Below, in pieces: positions 46,824-58,985 of a stretch of 64,000 nucleotides of DNA. A program made the translations under genes and the position numbers. The stretch is taken from positions 725,501-789,500 of the forward strand of contig JACEFZ010003474.1 in NCBI GenBank assembly GCA_014155875.1. Direction: 5' to 3'. The notes beneath the pieces are model-generated. The model had not been told where the DNA came from, ran no database searches, and was given only the letters and a program-made list of their open reading frames with translations. Origin of the DNA: Cepaea nemoralis. Its lineage: Eukaryota; Mollusca; Gastropoda; Stylommatophora; Helicidae. Within the stretch, counting starts at the first letter, position 1. Each line of letters starts with the position of its first letter.

Positions 46824-47864
46824 AAGGTGGCTGAGCTGACAGTGAACACACTACCGACTGAGTGCCAGCTGGTGTATGTATCCAATATGGGGGATAGCTC
46901 CGTATGCCTCAAGGTGGCTGAGCTGACACTGAACACACTACCAACTGAGTGCCAGCTGGTGTATGTATACAATATGGGGGATAGCTCCGTATGCCTCAAG
47001 GTGGCTGAGCTGACACTGAACACACTACCAACTGAGTGCCAGCTGGTGTATGTATACAATATGGGGGATAGCTCCGTATGCCTCAAGGTGGCTGAGCTGA
47101 CAGTGAACACACCACCAACTGAGTGCCAGCTGGTGTATGTATACAATATGGGGGATAGCTCCGTATGCCTCAAGGTGGCTGAGCTGACAGTGAACACACT
47201 ACCAACTGAGTGCCAGCTGGTGTATGTATACAATATGGGACCAGCTCCGTATGTCTCAAGGTGGCTGAGCTGACAGTGAACACACCACCAACTGAGTGTC
47301 AGCTGGTGTATGTATACAATATGGGGGATAGCTCCGTATGCCTCAAGGTGGCTGAGCTGACACTGAACACACTACCAACTGAGTGCCAGCTGGTGTATGT
47401 ATACAATATGGGACCAGCTCCGTATGTCTCAAGGTGGCTGAGCTGACAGTGAACACACTACCAACTGAGTGCCAGCTGGTGTATGTATACAATATGGGGG
47501 ATAGCTCCGTATGCCTCAAGGTGGCTGAGCTGACAGTGAACACACCACAAACTGAGTGCCAGCTGGTGTATGTATAAAATATGGGGGATAGCTCCGTATG
47601 TCTCAAGGTGGCTGAGCTGACAGTGAACACACTACCAACTGAGTGCCAGCTGGTGTATGTATACAATATGGGACCAGCTCCGTATGCCTCAAGGTGGCTG
47701 AGCTGACACTGAACACACCAACAACTGAGTGCCAGCTGGTGTATGTATACAATATGGGGGATAGCTCCGTATGCCTCATGGTGGCTGAGCTAACAGTGAA
47801 CACACCACAAACTGAGTGCCAGCTGGTGTATGTATAATATATGGGGGATAGCTCCGTATGCCCC
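46824..47864. repeat. 87-bp minisatellite, 12 units
   Basis: Units start at 46824, 46911, 46998, 47085, 47172, 47258, 47345, 47431, 47518, 47605, 47691 and 47778. Nine are 87 bp (GGGGGATAGCTCC) and three are 86 bp (GGGACCAGCTCC). The 87-bp length makes both strands look open for long runs, but the 86-bp units break the frame. It lies in the NVL intron between exons N2 and N3. Confidence 0.9.
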
Positions 47865-47865
47865 A

Positions 47866-48165
47866 TGGCGTGGTGTAAAAGGGTCCTTTAGAAAAATTAA
47901 AAAGGAAAGGACACTTTTACGTGTATACGGCAATTTGGGCATATTGAGTTTAACCCCTATTTTTATAGACAAACTGGCACATAATGATGTCAATATCATG
48001 CCAGCCGCCTTCATTTCCCAAGACATTTCCTGGTACCCATTTTATGCTGGGCCAACCTGGGAGCCCAGATCCATTTTAAAACTTTGCGTCAATGTGGATT
48101 CAAACCTATCATCACTGTGCCAGCAGGCACACATTTAGCCACTACACTAACATGTCTCTAAGAGT
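47866..48165 (-). mobile_element. tRNA-derived SINE (family S3)
   Basis: On the minus strand: box A-like TAGTGTAGTGGCTAA and box B GGTTTGAATCC. The body contains ACCAGGAAATGTC and AAGGCGGCTGGCATGATATT. It abuts the minisatellite. Confidence 0.75.
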
Positions 48166-48189
48166 CCTTCACATTTACTTCACTTAATA

Positions 48190-48355
48190 TCTCTTGCGCC
48201 AGCACTGTGGCGAATAGGTTACAAATGCAATTCGCAATCCCTCATACCATGCTCAAAACTCAGATGTGGGCGATTTGGAAGCAGACCACCTTGACCCAGT
48301 TTTCATTCAGAAAGCAATGGCAAACTACTGAATGTAAACTTCTCCATAGTACAAG
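48190..48355 (+). mobile_element. SINE S1 fragment
   Basis: GCGCCAGCACTGTGGCGAAT head and CAGAAAGCAATGGCAAACTA body. Confidence 0.6.
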
Positions 48356-48595
48356 GTCTAGGCTAAACTTAGAGAGCTGCACGGTCCCTCTCTCGGCCTG
48401 CCTAATTTACTCCCGAGGAAAGGTAACACCAATATGTCTAGAACAAGACAAGCTGCAGAAGCTGTCAGATCAGCAAAGCAATACTCATGTAAACTGCTTT
48501 CTTTCTCTTTTACTTTACTTCTCTGCAATATTATTTATTTAACAAACGGGTAAAGAGCCACTAAAAATGCATAACACTATATTCAATAATTTTAC

Positions 48596-48645
48596 CTTTT
48601 TCAACTCTCTTCATCAAGGCATTCTTCTTCTTTCTGGCATATTCT
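48596..48645 (-). CDS. NVL: NVL exon N2: winged-helix-like N-terminus, part 2
   Basis: A 50-bp exon (acceptor ATTTCAG, donor GTAAAA; phase 2 in, phase 1 out). It encodes EYARKKKNALMKRVEK. This closely matches the basic YxRRKxNAxxxxVEK stretch of NVL N-termini, known in the human protein to be near the nucleolin-binding and nucleolar-targeting region. It joins exactly to exon N3. Confidence 0.8.
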
Positions 48646-48810
48646 CTGAAATTAATTGAAAGAAAATACATCAGCTTCCACCACTAAAAGCTATAGTGTA
48701 TAGATAGAAATTATTGATTAATTTTAATAAACATGAACAGATATTTAAACAATGCATATGACATCATTTTAATGTTAACAAAGGAAATAATATAATAATA
48801 TAATAATTGT

Positions 48811-49022
48811 GTTGCGTATCCCTTACGGGACGTTGCAGTCAACACCAGCATTTTTTCAGCTGCTGTTGATGTACTAGGCAAGTGTTACGTTCAGTAGTTT
48901 GCCATTGCTTTCTGAACGACCGGCCCCTATACCTTTTGCGAAAAAACCAGCACTGCCGTGTTTCGAACCCGGGTATACGGGCTCACAAACCGCGTTCGCA
49001 AGCCCTTGGACACAGAGACCGG
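48811..49022 (-). mobile_element. SINE S1, near full length, inverted
   Basis: The plus strand shows GCGTATCCCTTACGGGACGT, AGTAGTTTGCCATTGCTTTC and box B TTTCGAACCCGGG. This is the reverse complement of the family at 23480. Confidence 0.8.
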
Positions 49023-49214
49023 TAAAGGAAATAAGCCACATGAAAATTCATGCTTTCTTCACAAACCTAAATTACTATACAAATTCATCAATTCATGTGT
49101 TGCCATGATGCATGACTATCTTGCATCGTGTCTCTCTGTCTCTTCTTCCATTGCTGGTACAGGTTGTGACAGTGTAATCCAGTTTTTCTCTTCTAATCAA
49201 TGATATCAAATAAG

Positions 49215-49625
49215 AGTTCTTAAAAATCCTACTGTAAAGAAGTGAATCAAGGACAATTAGCAGACAAGTGAGGAATTATGTGGAAGCTATGGAGACGTGG
49301 TTTTTCAGAAAAATTATGAGAACGCTGTGGATGGATAGAAACAGCAATGAAGACATCTTGAAAGAAGTTGACTCACAAAGAGAACTGGCTACATACATCA
49401 GAAGAAGACAGTCCACATTCTCTGGGATTGTTATGGGAAGGGGAAAGGTGAAATGTCACCACAATGGGAAAGCTGGAGAGGAGGAGAAGACGCCAGACAC
49501 CAAGAGTGAAGATGCTGGGCAGTTTGACATGGCATAGAGGAACATCAGTATCAGAAATGACTGGCAGCACAAGAGACAGAAGACTGGACAGACATGATCA
49601 TCAACACCACACAGCATGGACTATA
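49215..49625 (+). mobile_element. RTE-like LINE 3' fragment
   Basis: Encodes EAMETWFFRKIMRTLWMDRN, ELATYIRRRQSTF and, after a frameshift, RRRRRQTPRVKMLGSLTWHR. ORF2 C-terminus. Confidence 0.7.
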
Positions 49626-49962
49626 AGAGAAACAAATAAACCACTGACATGTCAACAGATGTTAACTGCTTTCTACTAATGTATGTGATGAGATTGCTTT
49701 GTGTCCTGGTTTTCTGCAGAAGATATTTTAAGAATTCTCCTACAATAATTTCTTTACCTTTCATTTTCTTGCCAGTTTACAAATTGTCAATGAGTTCCAG
49801 CCATATGATAGCATTGTTTCTATGTAATACTTCAGAATGTTTCATAACATCCCATGGTAAAACTGCTATTACAAATACCACTCCTCCCCCCCAAAAAAAA
49901 AATGCATATATTAAAAAAAAACATTGGAAGATCATAAAATAATTTTTAGACTGCTGCCTTAC

Positions 49963-50030
49963 CCATACTGCATCTGTAACTCTTCTGTTAAATATGACAC
50001 ACTAGTTCTACCCTTCTGTGCTCGCAATAT
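49963..50030 (-). CDS. NVL: NVL exon N1: winged-helix-like N-terminus, part 1
   Basis: A 68-bp exon with acceptor TTTCAG and donor GTAAGG, entering in phase 0 and leaving in phase 2. It encodes ILRAQKGRTSVSYLTEELQ and a few more residues. This resembles the NVL N-terminal region, where a short helix is followed by a Leu-rich helix ending in Leu-Gln. It joins in frame to the exon at 48596-48645. The upstream start exon was not found. Confidence 0.7.
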
Positions 50031-50044
50031 CTGAAATTAAAAAC

Positions 50045-50949
50045 AATAAGTGAAGTGCACTGAATCTGGGAAAATAGTTACCTTCTTCAGGGTTGTTTTT
50101 GTGAGCGTGAGTGTGTGGCTCTGTATCTCTTTAGTTGATATTTAATGCACAATTAACTGACTGAAAAAACGAATCAGCTCAGTGTTCTTGTCTCGACCAT
50201 ACCACGTGGCCAAGCCAATACACCTACTCCAACAACCATGATGTATTGCGATTGTATTAAAAGAATGCTGTTAATGCAGTATTTAGGTTTAAAGTATGAC
50301 AGAGGCCTCAGTTTCACCATGTCAACCATGTCTTGGCTAGTCTGTAAAAGAATCTACTATAAATGTTATGGCAGCTGCAGGTTGCAATCAACTAGTCATG
50401 ATGCTATTTCACGGACGGTTCCTGTTTGAACATGTACAACTGTGATGAAACACCTCAGTGATTTCTGAATACCTCCCTCCTTTCCCAGCAAAGGTATAAA
50501 ACCAAGGAGAACTAAATCTACCCCACACTTCTCATGGTTCAAATTCAATGATGCAAAAATACAGCATGAAAGTTGTGTCATTAAGACCAATGCAATTACA
50601 TCTTTGAACTGTGCACTTGTAGAAATCCCAAGTCCACAATGCAAGTTTACTGCCCAGTCAGCGCTAACAGGTAGGCTTCAAGAATGCAAGCTGTCAGCAA
50701 AAAAGAAAGTAGCTGCAGACACTATAGTGGCAGAAAATTTACTTTCAGACATAGTGTCAACTACAAACATGGTAACCCTGATGTGGAAATGGTGGGAAAA
50801 GCTAGATACACAATGTTACATCATGTATGCCATTTCAAGGTTGGACTCAGGAGAAAAAAAACAGATGGGTGTGAGGACAAACCAGCATTACAGACAAAAG
50901 GTAATGGCCTGTCAGACTGGAATTGACAGAAGAAACTAAGATCTTGAAA
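50045..50949. other. Unassigned sequence upstream of exon N1
   Basis: A 111-codon plus-strand frame at 50604-50939 shows no family I recognise. The LINE at 50963 interrupts this sequence, which resumes at 52315. NVL exon 1 may lie here or beyond, but I could not place it. Confidence 0.3.
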
Positions 50950-50962
50950 AGATCAATGGCAG

Positions 50963-52301
50963 TTGAGTTGAGTTAAGAACCGACATCACTGCACTCAGGA
51001 CATTCCCATAGTGCTCCGTCCCCTTGTTCAACAGCCAGTGAAGAGTCATACTACTAATCGTTCCCACCGCTATCTGATTAAAAGTTCTCCTGGTCTTCCC
51101 TCTCAGTTTTGAGATTCTTCCAGAACCCCTGCAATCTCATTCTTTCCACATATGGGCTCTCAATCTGTTCCTCCGCCTTCTCCATCTGGTCCCACAAGCG
51201 CACGACCACCTCCCCCTTGTACACAGGCAAAATACCACCAAGAGGTGCATTCCCTGTTAGCCTATCAGCCTGTTCATTCCCCCGTACCCCCGCATGGCCA
51301 GGGCAAAATATCCATACAATTCTCACAATCTGTGATCTCTGAAGCGACGAGAGCCATTCCACACGAAACATTCCTTTCTCCACCTTGCTAAGCATACTCT
51401 TTGAATCCGTGATGAATACAACGTGTGTTGCAGTAGTCTCCCCCAGACACCGGAATGCTGCTGTTACTGCCTCCACCTCCATTCTCATGCTGGAGGTCGT
51501 AGTCTCATATGCCAGACTCTCCTTTTTCAAGACTCGCCCATTAGCCTTTGCAATAAAGCCCCAGCCAATACGTCTGTTTCTCACCACTGACCCATCGGTG
51601 TAGAGACTATGTCACCTTGATGTGTGTTGCTCTGGATCAGCTGTTGCACTTCAAACTCTGTGCGGCCCGCTGCCCATTCTCTGCACTCACGACCCAGTGT
51701 TATTATTACATTGTGCCAGTCCGTCATGTCTTCCTTTCACAATTGATGGTCTCTAGATCACACACCTGACATATAGAAAGTTCTGCCTGTGCCATCCAGG
51801 ACCTGCCTCGTCTTAGTCTATGATCCTTGACCATATCCACTGCTGCATGCAGCGGGTGATCCCTGTCTGCGGCAACACTCAGGTACCATTTGGCCTGAAG
51901 GACCCTATGCCTATCCGTCATTGTTGGTAGCGCCAGAATATGCCTCATGCATATAATTGGTGTGTCCTTTGTGCACCCCAGGATTAACCGCATGGCAGCA
52001 TTCTGTATGCGCTCCAACCTTTCAAGCTGGCTCTTTGATACTGTCAGCAGCCCCAAATCATACTCAATGACAGAAATTATTAACTGCTGAAAGAGCCTGT
52101 ACAGCATCCTCTGATCTACCCTGGTTGCTGCCATAGTCCTCAATGCATTGCCCTTATCAGCCTTCACAACCAAAGCCTCCACATGATCCTTAAAAGACAA
52201 ACACTTGTCAAAGGTGATACCCAAGTACTTCAATTTACTTTCTCGACTAAGAGGACATCCATTCAACATAATACCTGGGACGTCTGCCTTGACGATCCGG
52301 T
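50963..52301 (-). mobile_element. I-type LINE, 5'-truncated, 1339 bp
   Basis: Exact 13-bp duplications AGATCAATGGCAG at 50950-50962 and 52302-52314. The minus strand carries the post-RT region (LKYLGITFDKCLSFKDHVEA; RGRSWMAQAELS) and RNase H (VFITDSKSMLSKVEKGMF; WIFCPGHAGVRGNEQADRL), then a 3' untranslated region with CTCAA-type tail. Frames break near 51600-51730. Confidence 0.9.
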
Positions 52302-52314
52302 AGATCAATGGCAG

Positions 52315-53961
52315 AGCTAAAGGACTCTGAAACACCTCATCTGAGATATGCTGAAAGCTAAAAGGGGAAGAAGAGAAGGAACGTAACGCAAAGAGGATAA
52401 AAGTATAAAATAGCTGTCCTTCAGTCAGCAAGCAGAATCTAACCAACTTAGCCAAGATGAAACACCAACCTCCGAAAGACGACTGCCAACGATCTGCTGC
52501 TGGCTCGATGTCTTAGATTCATTGGCAGATTCAACAGGAATATCAATGCACGATGAATACAAGCAAATACTGACGTCCTTGGTACTCGTTTATTGTAGAC
52601 AAATGTTACAGCAGACATAAATCACAGGGTCCCGTATATGTGGGAGGGCGTGTAATGCATTTTAATAAATGCATATTCATTTCTGATGTATAAAGTTTAT
52701 AATTTAGAAGAGTTGACGCAATCGTTTCAATATAGCAAATATTCAATCGCATACGAAGATGTCATTCTTATGGACTAATGTCAACTTACAGCCTGATCTT
52801 GGCGTCTGGTGTGCGGTGTCGCTGGGCTACCATTAATTCTGTGAAATGTAACAAACCTTCCCCAAGACCCTGCGTTGCTATATGGCAATGACCTATTTTT
52901 TTTGTGTGTGAGTACAATCCAGTCTAGAGACAGAATTCTACCAGGTAAGAGAATAATTTAGTATCAATTGTCTTCTGTACTGGTAGTCCAGCCATCTCAT
53001 CTGGCTACTGTATTTTCTGAGGAAAACATACTTCATTTTATCTGTGGACATCCAGTAGACTCTTCTCCAGTAGAGTTCTTACAACTGTGAATGCCTATTT
53101 CTCTGTGTTCATATTTTGTCTTTCCTATCTTAATTGTATATTTTAATACTGATCTGTTATTATTTCATGGCATATCCAACATTATCCAAGTCATGCATGG
53201 TGAATGTAGTGTTCAGCCTAACTACATGCACCAGGAAGTGTGTGTTTATCAGAACCACAAAAGAATCTGACCAACCCAGAGAAATCCCAGAGATTAGGCT
53301 GTCTTCTAGTGAAAATTGGAACCAGTTAAACCGAGGTAATGACTATACCCAAAGAAGAAAAAACAACAAAGATTCATCTCATTCAACAAAGAGTCCTCAG
53401 TTGGACTTAGAGGGACAGTACTGAACTGACAGGACAAACATAGAGAAAGACAGCCAGCCAACAGGGGTTGACTATGATACACGTATAAAAGAGAGAGAGG
53501 ACAGGTCACTACTGTTGACAGACACCTAACCCCGAGGTCAGGGACAGTGAGTGTTCGAGACGCAGTACAAACCTGACATGGACTGACTAAAGGGAGTTCA
53601 GCTGAGAAACACATGGCCAGGGGACAAGTGATGAAAAAGACTGGACAAGGGACAGGACAGAATGTGTGAGACTACAGACGGCGATGGACGTGCTAGATAA
53701 GACTGATAGGATTTGAGAAGTGAAATGAATTAAAGCCTTAGTGCACTGCGAGTTGTATAACTGTGATAGTTTGAGTGTGCTACGATTGTGTGAGACGGCG
53801 ACGATGTAAAAGTAGATGGCTGGTATGAATGATCTGAGCATGTATATATTGAGCGATGTTTGTACATATTTATGCTATCATGTTTTGGTACAGACTTGGT
53901 TGCAATGTTTCGGTGCTTAAGCCTGTACTGAGCGCTTTGTGACATCGAGGCGGCACTCGTT
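52315..53961. other. Unassigned; possible LTR-like region
   Basis: No protein recognised. A TATAAAAG box-like site lies at 53484-53491. The stretch CCCAAAGAAGAAAAAACAAC followed by AGATTCATCT at 53350-53385 recurs as a similar sequence at 54259-54293. This would fit a degraded LTR or other direct repeat. Confidence 0.3.
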
Positions 53962-54092
<131 letters not shown>

Positions 54093-54178
54093 AAACTTAC
54101 CCAAAAGGGAAGACCAAATTGCCGGCCTCAGTGTGAAGTTATTTTTTACAAATAGAAATTATCTGTCAGCGACTGGCG

Positions 54179-54235
<57 letters not shown>
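54179..54235. repeat. (TA)n microsatellite with CATA interruptions
   Basis: TA repeats broken by ACATA twice. Confidence 0.9.
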
Positions 54236-54329
54236 GCCTTATCGCCACTAAGATAAACCCAAAGAAAAAAACAACAACACAGATTCATCTAAAAGAACAT
54301 CCCCTAAAACAAGTAAAGAGCTTCAAGTC

Positions 54330-54780
54330 ATAAGAACTCCAACGAGGAGCAACCACGGCAGGGGGCTTCTCATCATCAGAAGTAAACCCCCTCCCCCGAG
54401 CATTTCGGACCCTTTAATTTCTTAATACTTTCTGGGGGCGCCCGTCCGGGTCATGACTCCAGGCGTCTGTCCCCTGCCATGGAGACGTTCGTTCGATCAT
54501 ATTTGTTATCCCTGATGTTATGCGTGTCCCTGTTACCTTGTCGACTCTCAAGCCCTCCCTCGGTGGGGAGAGCCCGTGCAGCTTGTGCCTGCCCCTTGGC
54601 ACGTGTGGTCGTGGGATGCCAGCTCCATCCCCACCACGGCCTCCGTCGTCTCCATACGTTTCCGTTGCCGTGTTCCTTTCCCGGCGCCGCACCCTCTTAG
54701 GAAGCCGGATTCTTCCTTTTTATTCAGACCCACCTCTTGGTCTGTCTGCAACTGACTAGACCACGTAATATGTGTATCTT
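54330..54780. other. GC-rich unassigned segment
   Basis: Markedly richer in C and G than its neighbours. Frames are open on both strands but resemble no family I know. Confidence 0.3.
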
Positions 54781-56349
54781 GTGAAAATGTGAGGTGTTGG
54801 TTATACTGGCAGACTTTGTCAGACTTTCAAGTACTTAGGAAGCATAATATGATCAAATGGCAAATCAGAAGATGAGATCAAAAATAGGTGCTAAAATAGC
54901 ACCAATGCTAAAGAACAAATACACATCAATAGTTATTAACGTCCGTGAACGGCAATAGCCTGAAAACGTCCATGAATACTAAGCATTGTAAAAATGCGAT
55001 CTCGTAGCTTTCCAAGGCTTCCAATTGTCTACTTTCAGTTTCACCGATAGTTTGACCATTTGCAGGTGTGTAATTTGTAGCGAAATCCGCGAGGTTGCGT
55101 CTCACTACCGATCAAAGGGAAACTACCGTGCAAATTTTTGCCGGAGGTTTATCCCAGGAATTGACTTGCTCTCCCTTTTTTTTGTTACCTGAAACATTCT
55201 AGATGTGTTAGCTCTGCTCAGCATACTGCAACTGAGTTATCGGTTCATGCTTTGCGCGGGGCAACTTTGCCAACGCGCATAAGTGGAGTGCAGCTCAGGC
55301 TGAAGGTCGAAACGGAATTGCTGTTTCAAGTTAGTTGAGTTACAAGCAGATTGTTCGCAGGACGTCGTATTTAGGTGTTGTGTGAAGTGTATAAATGGCC
55401 CTCAAAGAAGCTCTACATTTTCACCAGCATATGGACCAAGCTTTGGATGTTAGAAGAGCCTGTCAACCTCCATCATGGAACGAACCAAGAAGACTGTGGA
55501 TGTGAGCTTCCCGGTTTGGAAGTAGCGCCCAGTCATTCCTGACAAGCCAAGAGTTACAGTAACCATGGTTATTGCAAGTCAGCTACTAAACATTACCAGT
55601 CCATGAGCAGCCAGCCACCATACCTTTGTGATCAGTAAGGTAAAAGATGTATATACCGATGGAATATCAGGCTAATGTGGCCCAGAGAGGGGCTCGAGAA
55701 GAGACTTGGCCTATATAGACTACAGAACTGTGTTAGGGACTCCCGTTACTAGAGGCTGTGGTGTATAGACAGTGCCTATTTACTTAGACAGAATCTGTCG
55801 TGTATAGACAATGCTGAATTGTCCACCTGATTTGTGAACGTGTCATCTACTGCAACCTAGACCCAGTGGGAGGGAACCCAAGGAGTTTAGGGCCGAGTGA
55901 TACCAGCACTTTGCCAGATGTACCAAACTCGAGCTGCTACTACACCAGCCAGTCTCAGTTGTGAGGAGGATTTGCATCAGCCCGGTGAGAGTCCTATCGC
56001 AGACTGCAGCGACTGAATCAGGGACGGCTCGATGATGATAGCCGTACACCTATCCTGCTGATCTGGCATATAGATTAGTCTACTGCCTACCTATATCTAC
56101 CTTTATGTATTGTGACATGCTAATGTATAATAAATGTCTAGTATGTTTGTTTCCGACCAGAGTTAAGTCAACTGATATGGATAGAGCTTTAGAGGGTAAA
56201 GTCCATTGAAAGAAAGATTGTCAAAGGGGGTTGTCCAGAGTCTGGCGGGGTTGGTAGACTGAAACCCAAGTATCCAATATCCAGAACTGAACCCACCGTA
56301 TATAGTGTAGAAATAGCTCCCCTCATCCCAGGGACTATGTGACATACTT
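54781..56349. other. Unassigned; transcript- or LTR-like features
   Basis: CTATATAGAC at 55709-55718 and an AATAAATG polyadenylation-like signal at 56129-56136. The motif GTGTATAGACA.TG occurs at 55759-55772 and 55800-55813. No protein-coding signal. Confidence 0.3.
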
Positions 56350-56820
56350 TGAATTTTAACGGATTTTAAAAATAGTTTTTGGGGTTTTACGCTTTGTATT
56401 TTAAAATGGATTTTGACGATTCTTCAAGTGATAGCGGAGATTTTGCTGGGTTCAGTTTAAGTGACATTGAAGGGCATGAATTTGACTTAATCGGAGCTAG
56501 ATATCAGTGATCAGCGTTAGCAGTCGTGAGTCAGACTTTAAAGAAAGTGATTCTGAAAATGTTTGTACATTGCCGTATAAATGACTGACAATCAAAAACA
56601 ATATGTTGTATTTTGTAAATATTTGTGAATTACCGGCAACATTCACGTGAGCAAAATAATCTGCATGCTTTTTCCTTCATTTTCTTTTTTATTTAACTAA
56701 AATTGGTTGACTAACACTGGCTATGTGATGTTTTTACTAACATAACCTGAAATTTTACCGAACCTGAAAATTCTTCTTGCCCGTTCAGGACTACAAAACA
56801 AACGTCTGCCCTGTAAAGGG
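56350..56820 (+). mobile_element. piggyBac-like remnant
   Basis: MDFDDSSSDSGDFAGFSLSD starts at 56405 and is soon frameshifted. The right end GCCCTGTAAAGGG abuts TTAA (56821-56824). Relative of 14920-15414. Confidence 0.5.
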
Positions 56821-56824
56821 TTAA

Positions 56825-57000
56825 GAAAGCACTCTACAATATACTCTTGCTACCAACTGTATGCAACCAATGCCAAACCTGGACAATGACCCACTCTCAG
56901 CTTCCTTGATGAAGAATACCCACAGGACCTCTGGATCTGAATCCACGCAGATAAGTCAGCACAAAATGCTGTTCAAAACGGAGGAGTGGAAGTGTACATA
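56825..57000 (+). mobile_element. I-type LINE fragment (RNase H start)
   Basis: Degenerate FLDEEYPQDLWI and QNAVQNGGVEVYI, matching 44180-44290. Confidence 0.65.
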
Positions 57001-57554
57001 TAAAGGGTTCATATATTCCGATTATGACATTTGAAATCAGAAACTGCCCCTGCACAAAAGGATAGATTGGATCCCCAAAAATGGCTATATAAAGACCATT
57101 CAGCTTCCGACATTCATTCATTCAAATATCACGTGACAATAACAAACACCATCTTAGTTTCTGCACAAAAGTTAGTCTTTTCTGAACATAGCGATTGGTT
57201 GAAATTATCTTGTATTTTAAATAAATTTTATTATTTGGTATACAGTAAGTAATTTTATTTTCTAGAGGTTGATCAATTAACATGTTTTAAATGTATTTTT
57301 GATTTCTCCATCCATTTTTACATATATTTGGAGTTTCATTGCGGATATCGCTTGATATGCCGCAGAAAAAAATATTTCTGTGGTGATGTTATTTCGTCTT
57401 TGTGAATGGAACTCCGACACAGTGGCTCAGCGAATATCGATCAGACTAGGCTGTGCATAGTTTTAATGCTCAAAACGTGCAATATGAACTACTAAAGCTA
57501 AACAGAATACAAGTTTAAATATTCCATCCATCATGTTCCTTGCCGATAAGCGTG
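57001..57554. other. Unassigned sequence
   Basis: No gene or known repeat seen. Confidence 0.3.
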
Positions 57555-57900
57555 GGCGGTCTAGTTTTGCCATCTCACTCGATCACCTGAGTCATGGGAT
57601 CTGTTCCGTGTTTCTCTTCCCTTCGATCTTGCCAGCTGTCACAAAGTTCTCCAATTCATTTCTTCTCATAACATGCCCAAAAAATTTGACTCTACGTCTA
57701 ACATCTCTAATCAGTTTACGATCTTCATTTGTTTCTTGAAGGACTTGTTCATTGGTTTTTCTGTCTGTCCATGGTATTCTTTGCATTTTCCACAGAAACA
57801 AAATTTCTGCAGCCAACAGATGTTTTTCAGCTTTTCTGCTCATTGTCCATGTTTCACATCCATACAAAAGTACAGGTTCTATGTTTACAGATTATTAATA
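57555..57900 (-). mobile_element. RTE-like LINE 3' fragment
   Basis: Minus-strand frame with YGCETWTMSRKAEKHLLAAE, IPWTDRKTNEQVL and VKFFGHVMRRNELENFVTAG. Confidence 0.75.
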
Positions 57901-58550
57901 ATGTATTTGTATACTTTTACTATTTTTTTTATCATTTAACATGACGGAACATATTTTAATTATTTTTGAAGACAGTTTTCATATCCATCTATGACCCGTT
58001 TGAGAACATCTCGCATGGACTGGCAGTACAATTTATTTAGGGGAGAGTTTATACATAGTGTGCTATGAATAGACACTTTGTTTATACATAGTGCGCTATG
58101 AATCGATACTTTATACTTAGTTGAAGTATGGCTGTTTAAATATCAAGAATAATTTTCCAGATTGGTATCCCCAATACAAATAATTGTGTCCCAGGCGAGT
58201 TTAAGAATTGTTAACTTGCGTTTCTGTACACTTACTGTTTACAGGCATCCATCTTTGTTTACGTTACCGACCTACAATTTCCTACTATTTATGTCCTAAT
58301 AATTCTGGTCCAAGCTGACAGTAATATGCGTCACCTCAGAGAGATATGATTAGGGTCGTTGGGCAATACAAACATCAGGCTTTCGACTGACTGGCCTCAT
58401 GAATTAATAAATAAACAAGGAAATGCTATGCATATAAAGTGCAAGAAAACCTGGTATATGTGAAGCAGGTTGAAAAGAGAGAGGAGAGAGATAATGAAGA
58501 TAGTGTGAGAGACAGAGATACGAGAAAGATGTGTTTAAAGACATAAAAAA
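57901..58550. other. Unassigned sequence
   Basis: A short direct repeat TTTATACATAGTG.GCTATGAAT at 58048-58070 and 58080-58102. No gene seen. Confidence 0.4.
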
Positions 58551-58985
58551 GTGATAAAGACAAGAAAGAGAGAGAGGGGGAGGGAGATAGAGAAGGGGAG
58601 AGAGAGAGATGTCTGTATGCCTCTAGGTATGTCCGCCTGTCTGTATGCCTCTCTATATGTCCGCCTGTCTTATGCCTCTCTATATGTCCACTTGTCTGTA
58701 TGTCTCTCTACATGCCCGCCTGTCTGGATGTCTCTGTCTGTCCGTCCGTCTGACAGCCTGCCTGATTTCTTGTTCTCTGTCAGTCTGTCTGACTTTCCAT
58801 TTGTATAAATGTCTATCTGAATCTCTGTCTAACAAACTGTCTGTCTTTCCATATGTATGTCTGGCTGACTCTGTGTGTATGTATGCATGTGTCAGACTCT
58901 CTATCTGTCTGCCAGTATATATATCCGTTGTTTATTTGTATTTCTGACTGCCCCCCGCCCCTTTTCTCTCTCTCTCTCTCGGTCG
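58550..58985. repeat. GA-rich run and degenerate TGTCTG repeats
   Basis: Purine (GA)n at 58562-58610, then about 350 bp of degenerate TCTGTCTG/CCTGTCTG with a block period near 36 (TATGCCTCTCTATATGTC). Apparent frames here are artefacts of the repeat. Confidence 0.85.

Larger units (their letters stand above)
1189..50030 (-). other. NVL: NVL-like AAA ATPase gene locus (5' and AAA-1 exons, partly duplicated)
   Basis: This is the minus-strand gene body spanning eighteen recognisable exons. Known role of the family: NVL is a nucleolar type II AAA ATPase that remodels pre-60S particles and works with ribosomal protein RPL5 and the MTR4/exosome machinery. In the sequence, exons join in consistent phases into winged-helix-like N-terminus, acidic linker, basic patch, Walker A, pore-loop segment, Walker B and arginine-finger region. 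The block from the acidic exon to the arginine-finger exon occurs twice. Exon 1, the AAA lid and AAA-2 are not seen, so the gene is incomplete at both ends here. Other AAA proteins (VCP, SPATA5) were considered. The N-terminal winged-helix-like exons and the Met-Asn/Tyr-Arg linker motif fit NVL best. Confidence 0.85.

Noticed and set aside
46824..47864. CRISPR-like array
   Set aside because: The units are contiguous with no unique spacers, and the genome is eukaryotic.
46788..47866. Repeat-containing secreted protein from long frames on both strands
   Set aside because: Frames come from an 87-bp tandem array. The 86-bp units break the frame, and the array lies inside an NVL intron.
51109..51603. 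Plus-strand proline/serine-rich frames
   Set aside because: They are the complement of the LINE RNase H region read on the minus strand.
52793..52845. Minus-strand ATG exon candidate (MVAQRHRTPDAKIRL, donor GTAAGT) as NVL exon 1
   Set aside because: The donor leaves phase 2, but exon N1 must be entered in phase 0. Joining them puts a stop within about 14 codons.
54414..54759. Protein-coding gene in the GC-rich segment
   Set aside because: Frames are open on both strands only because of base composition. No motif, splice context or start signal supports one.
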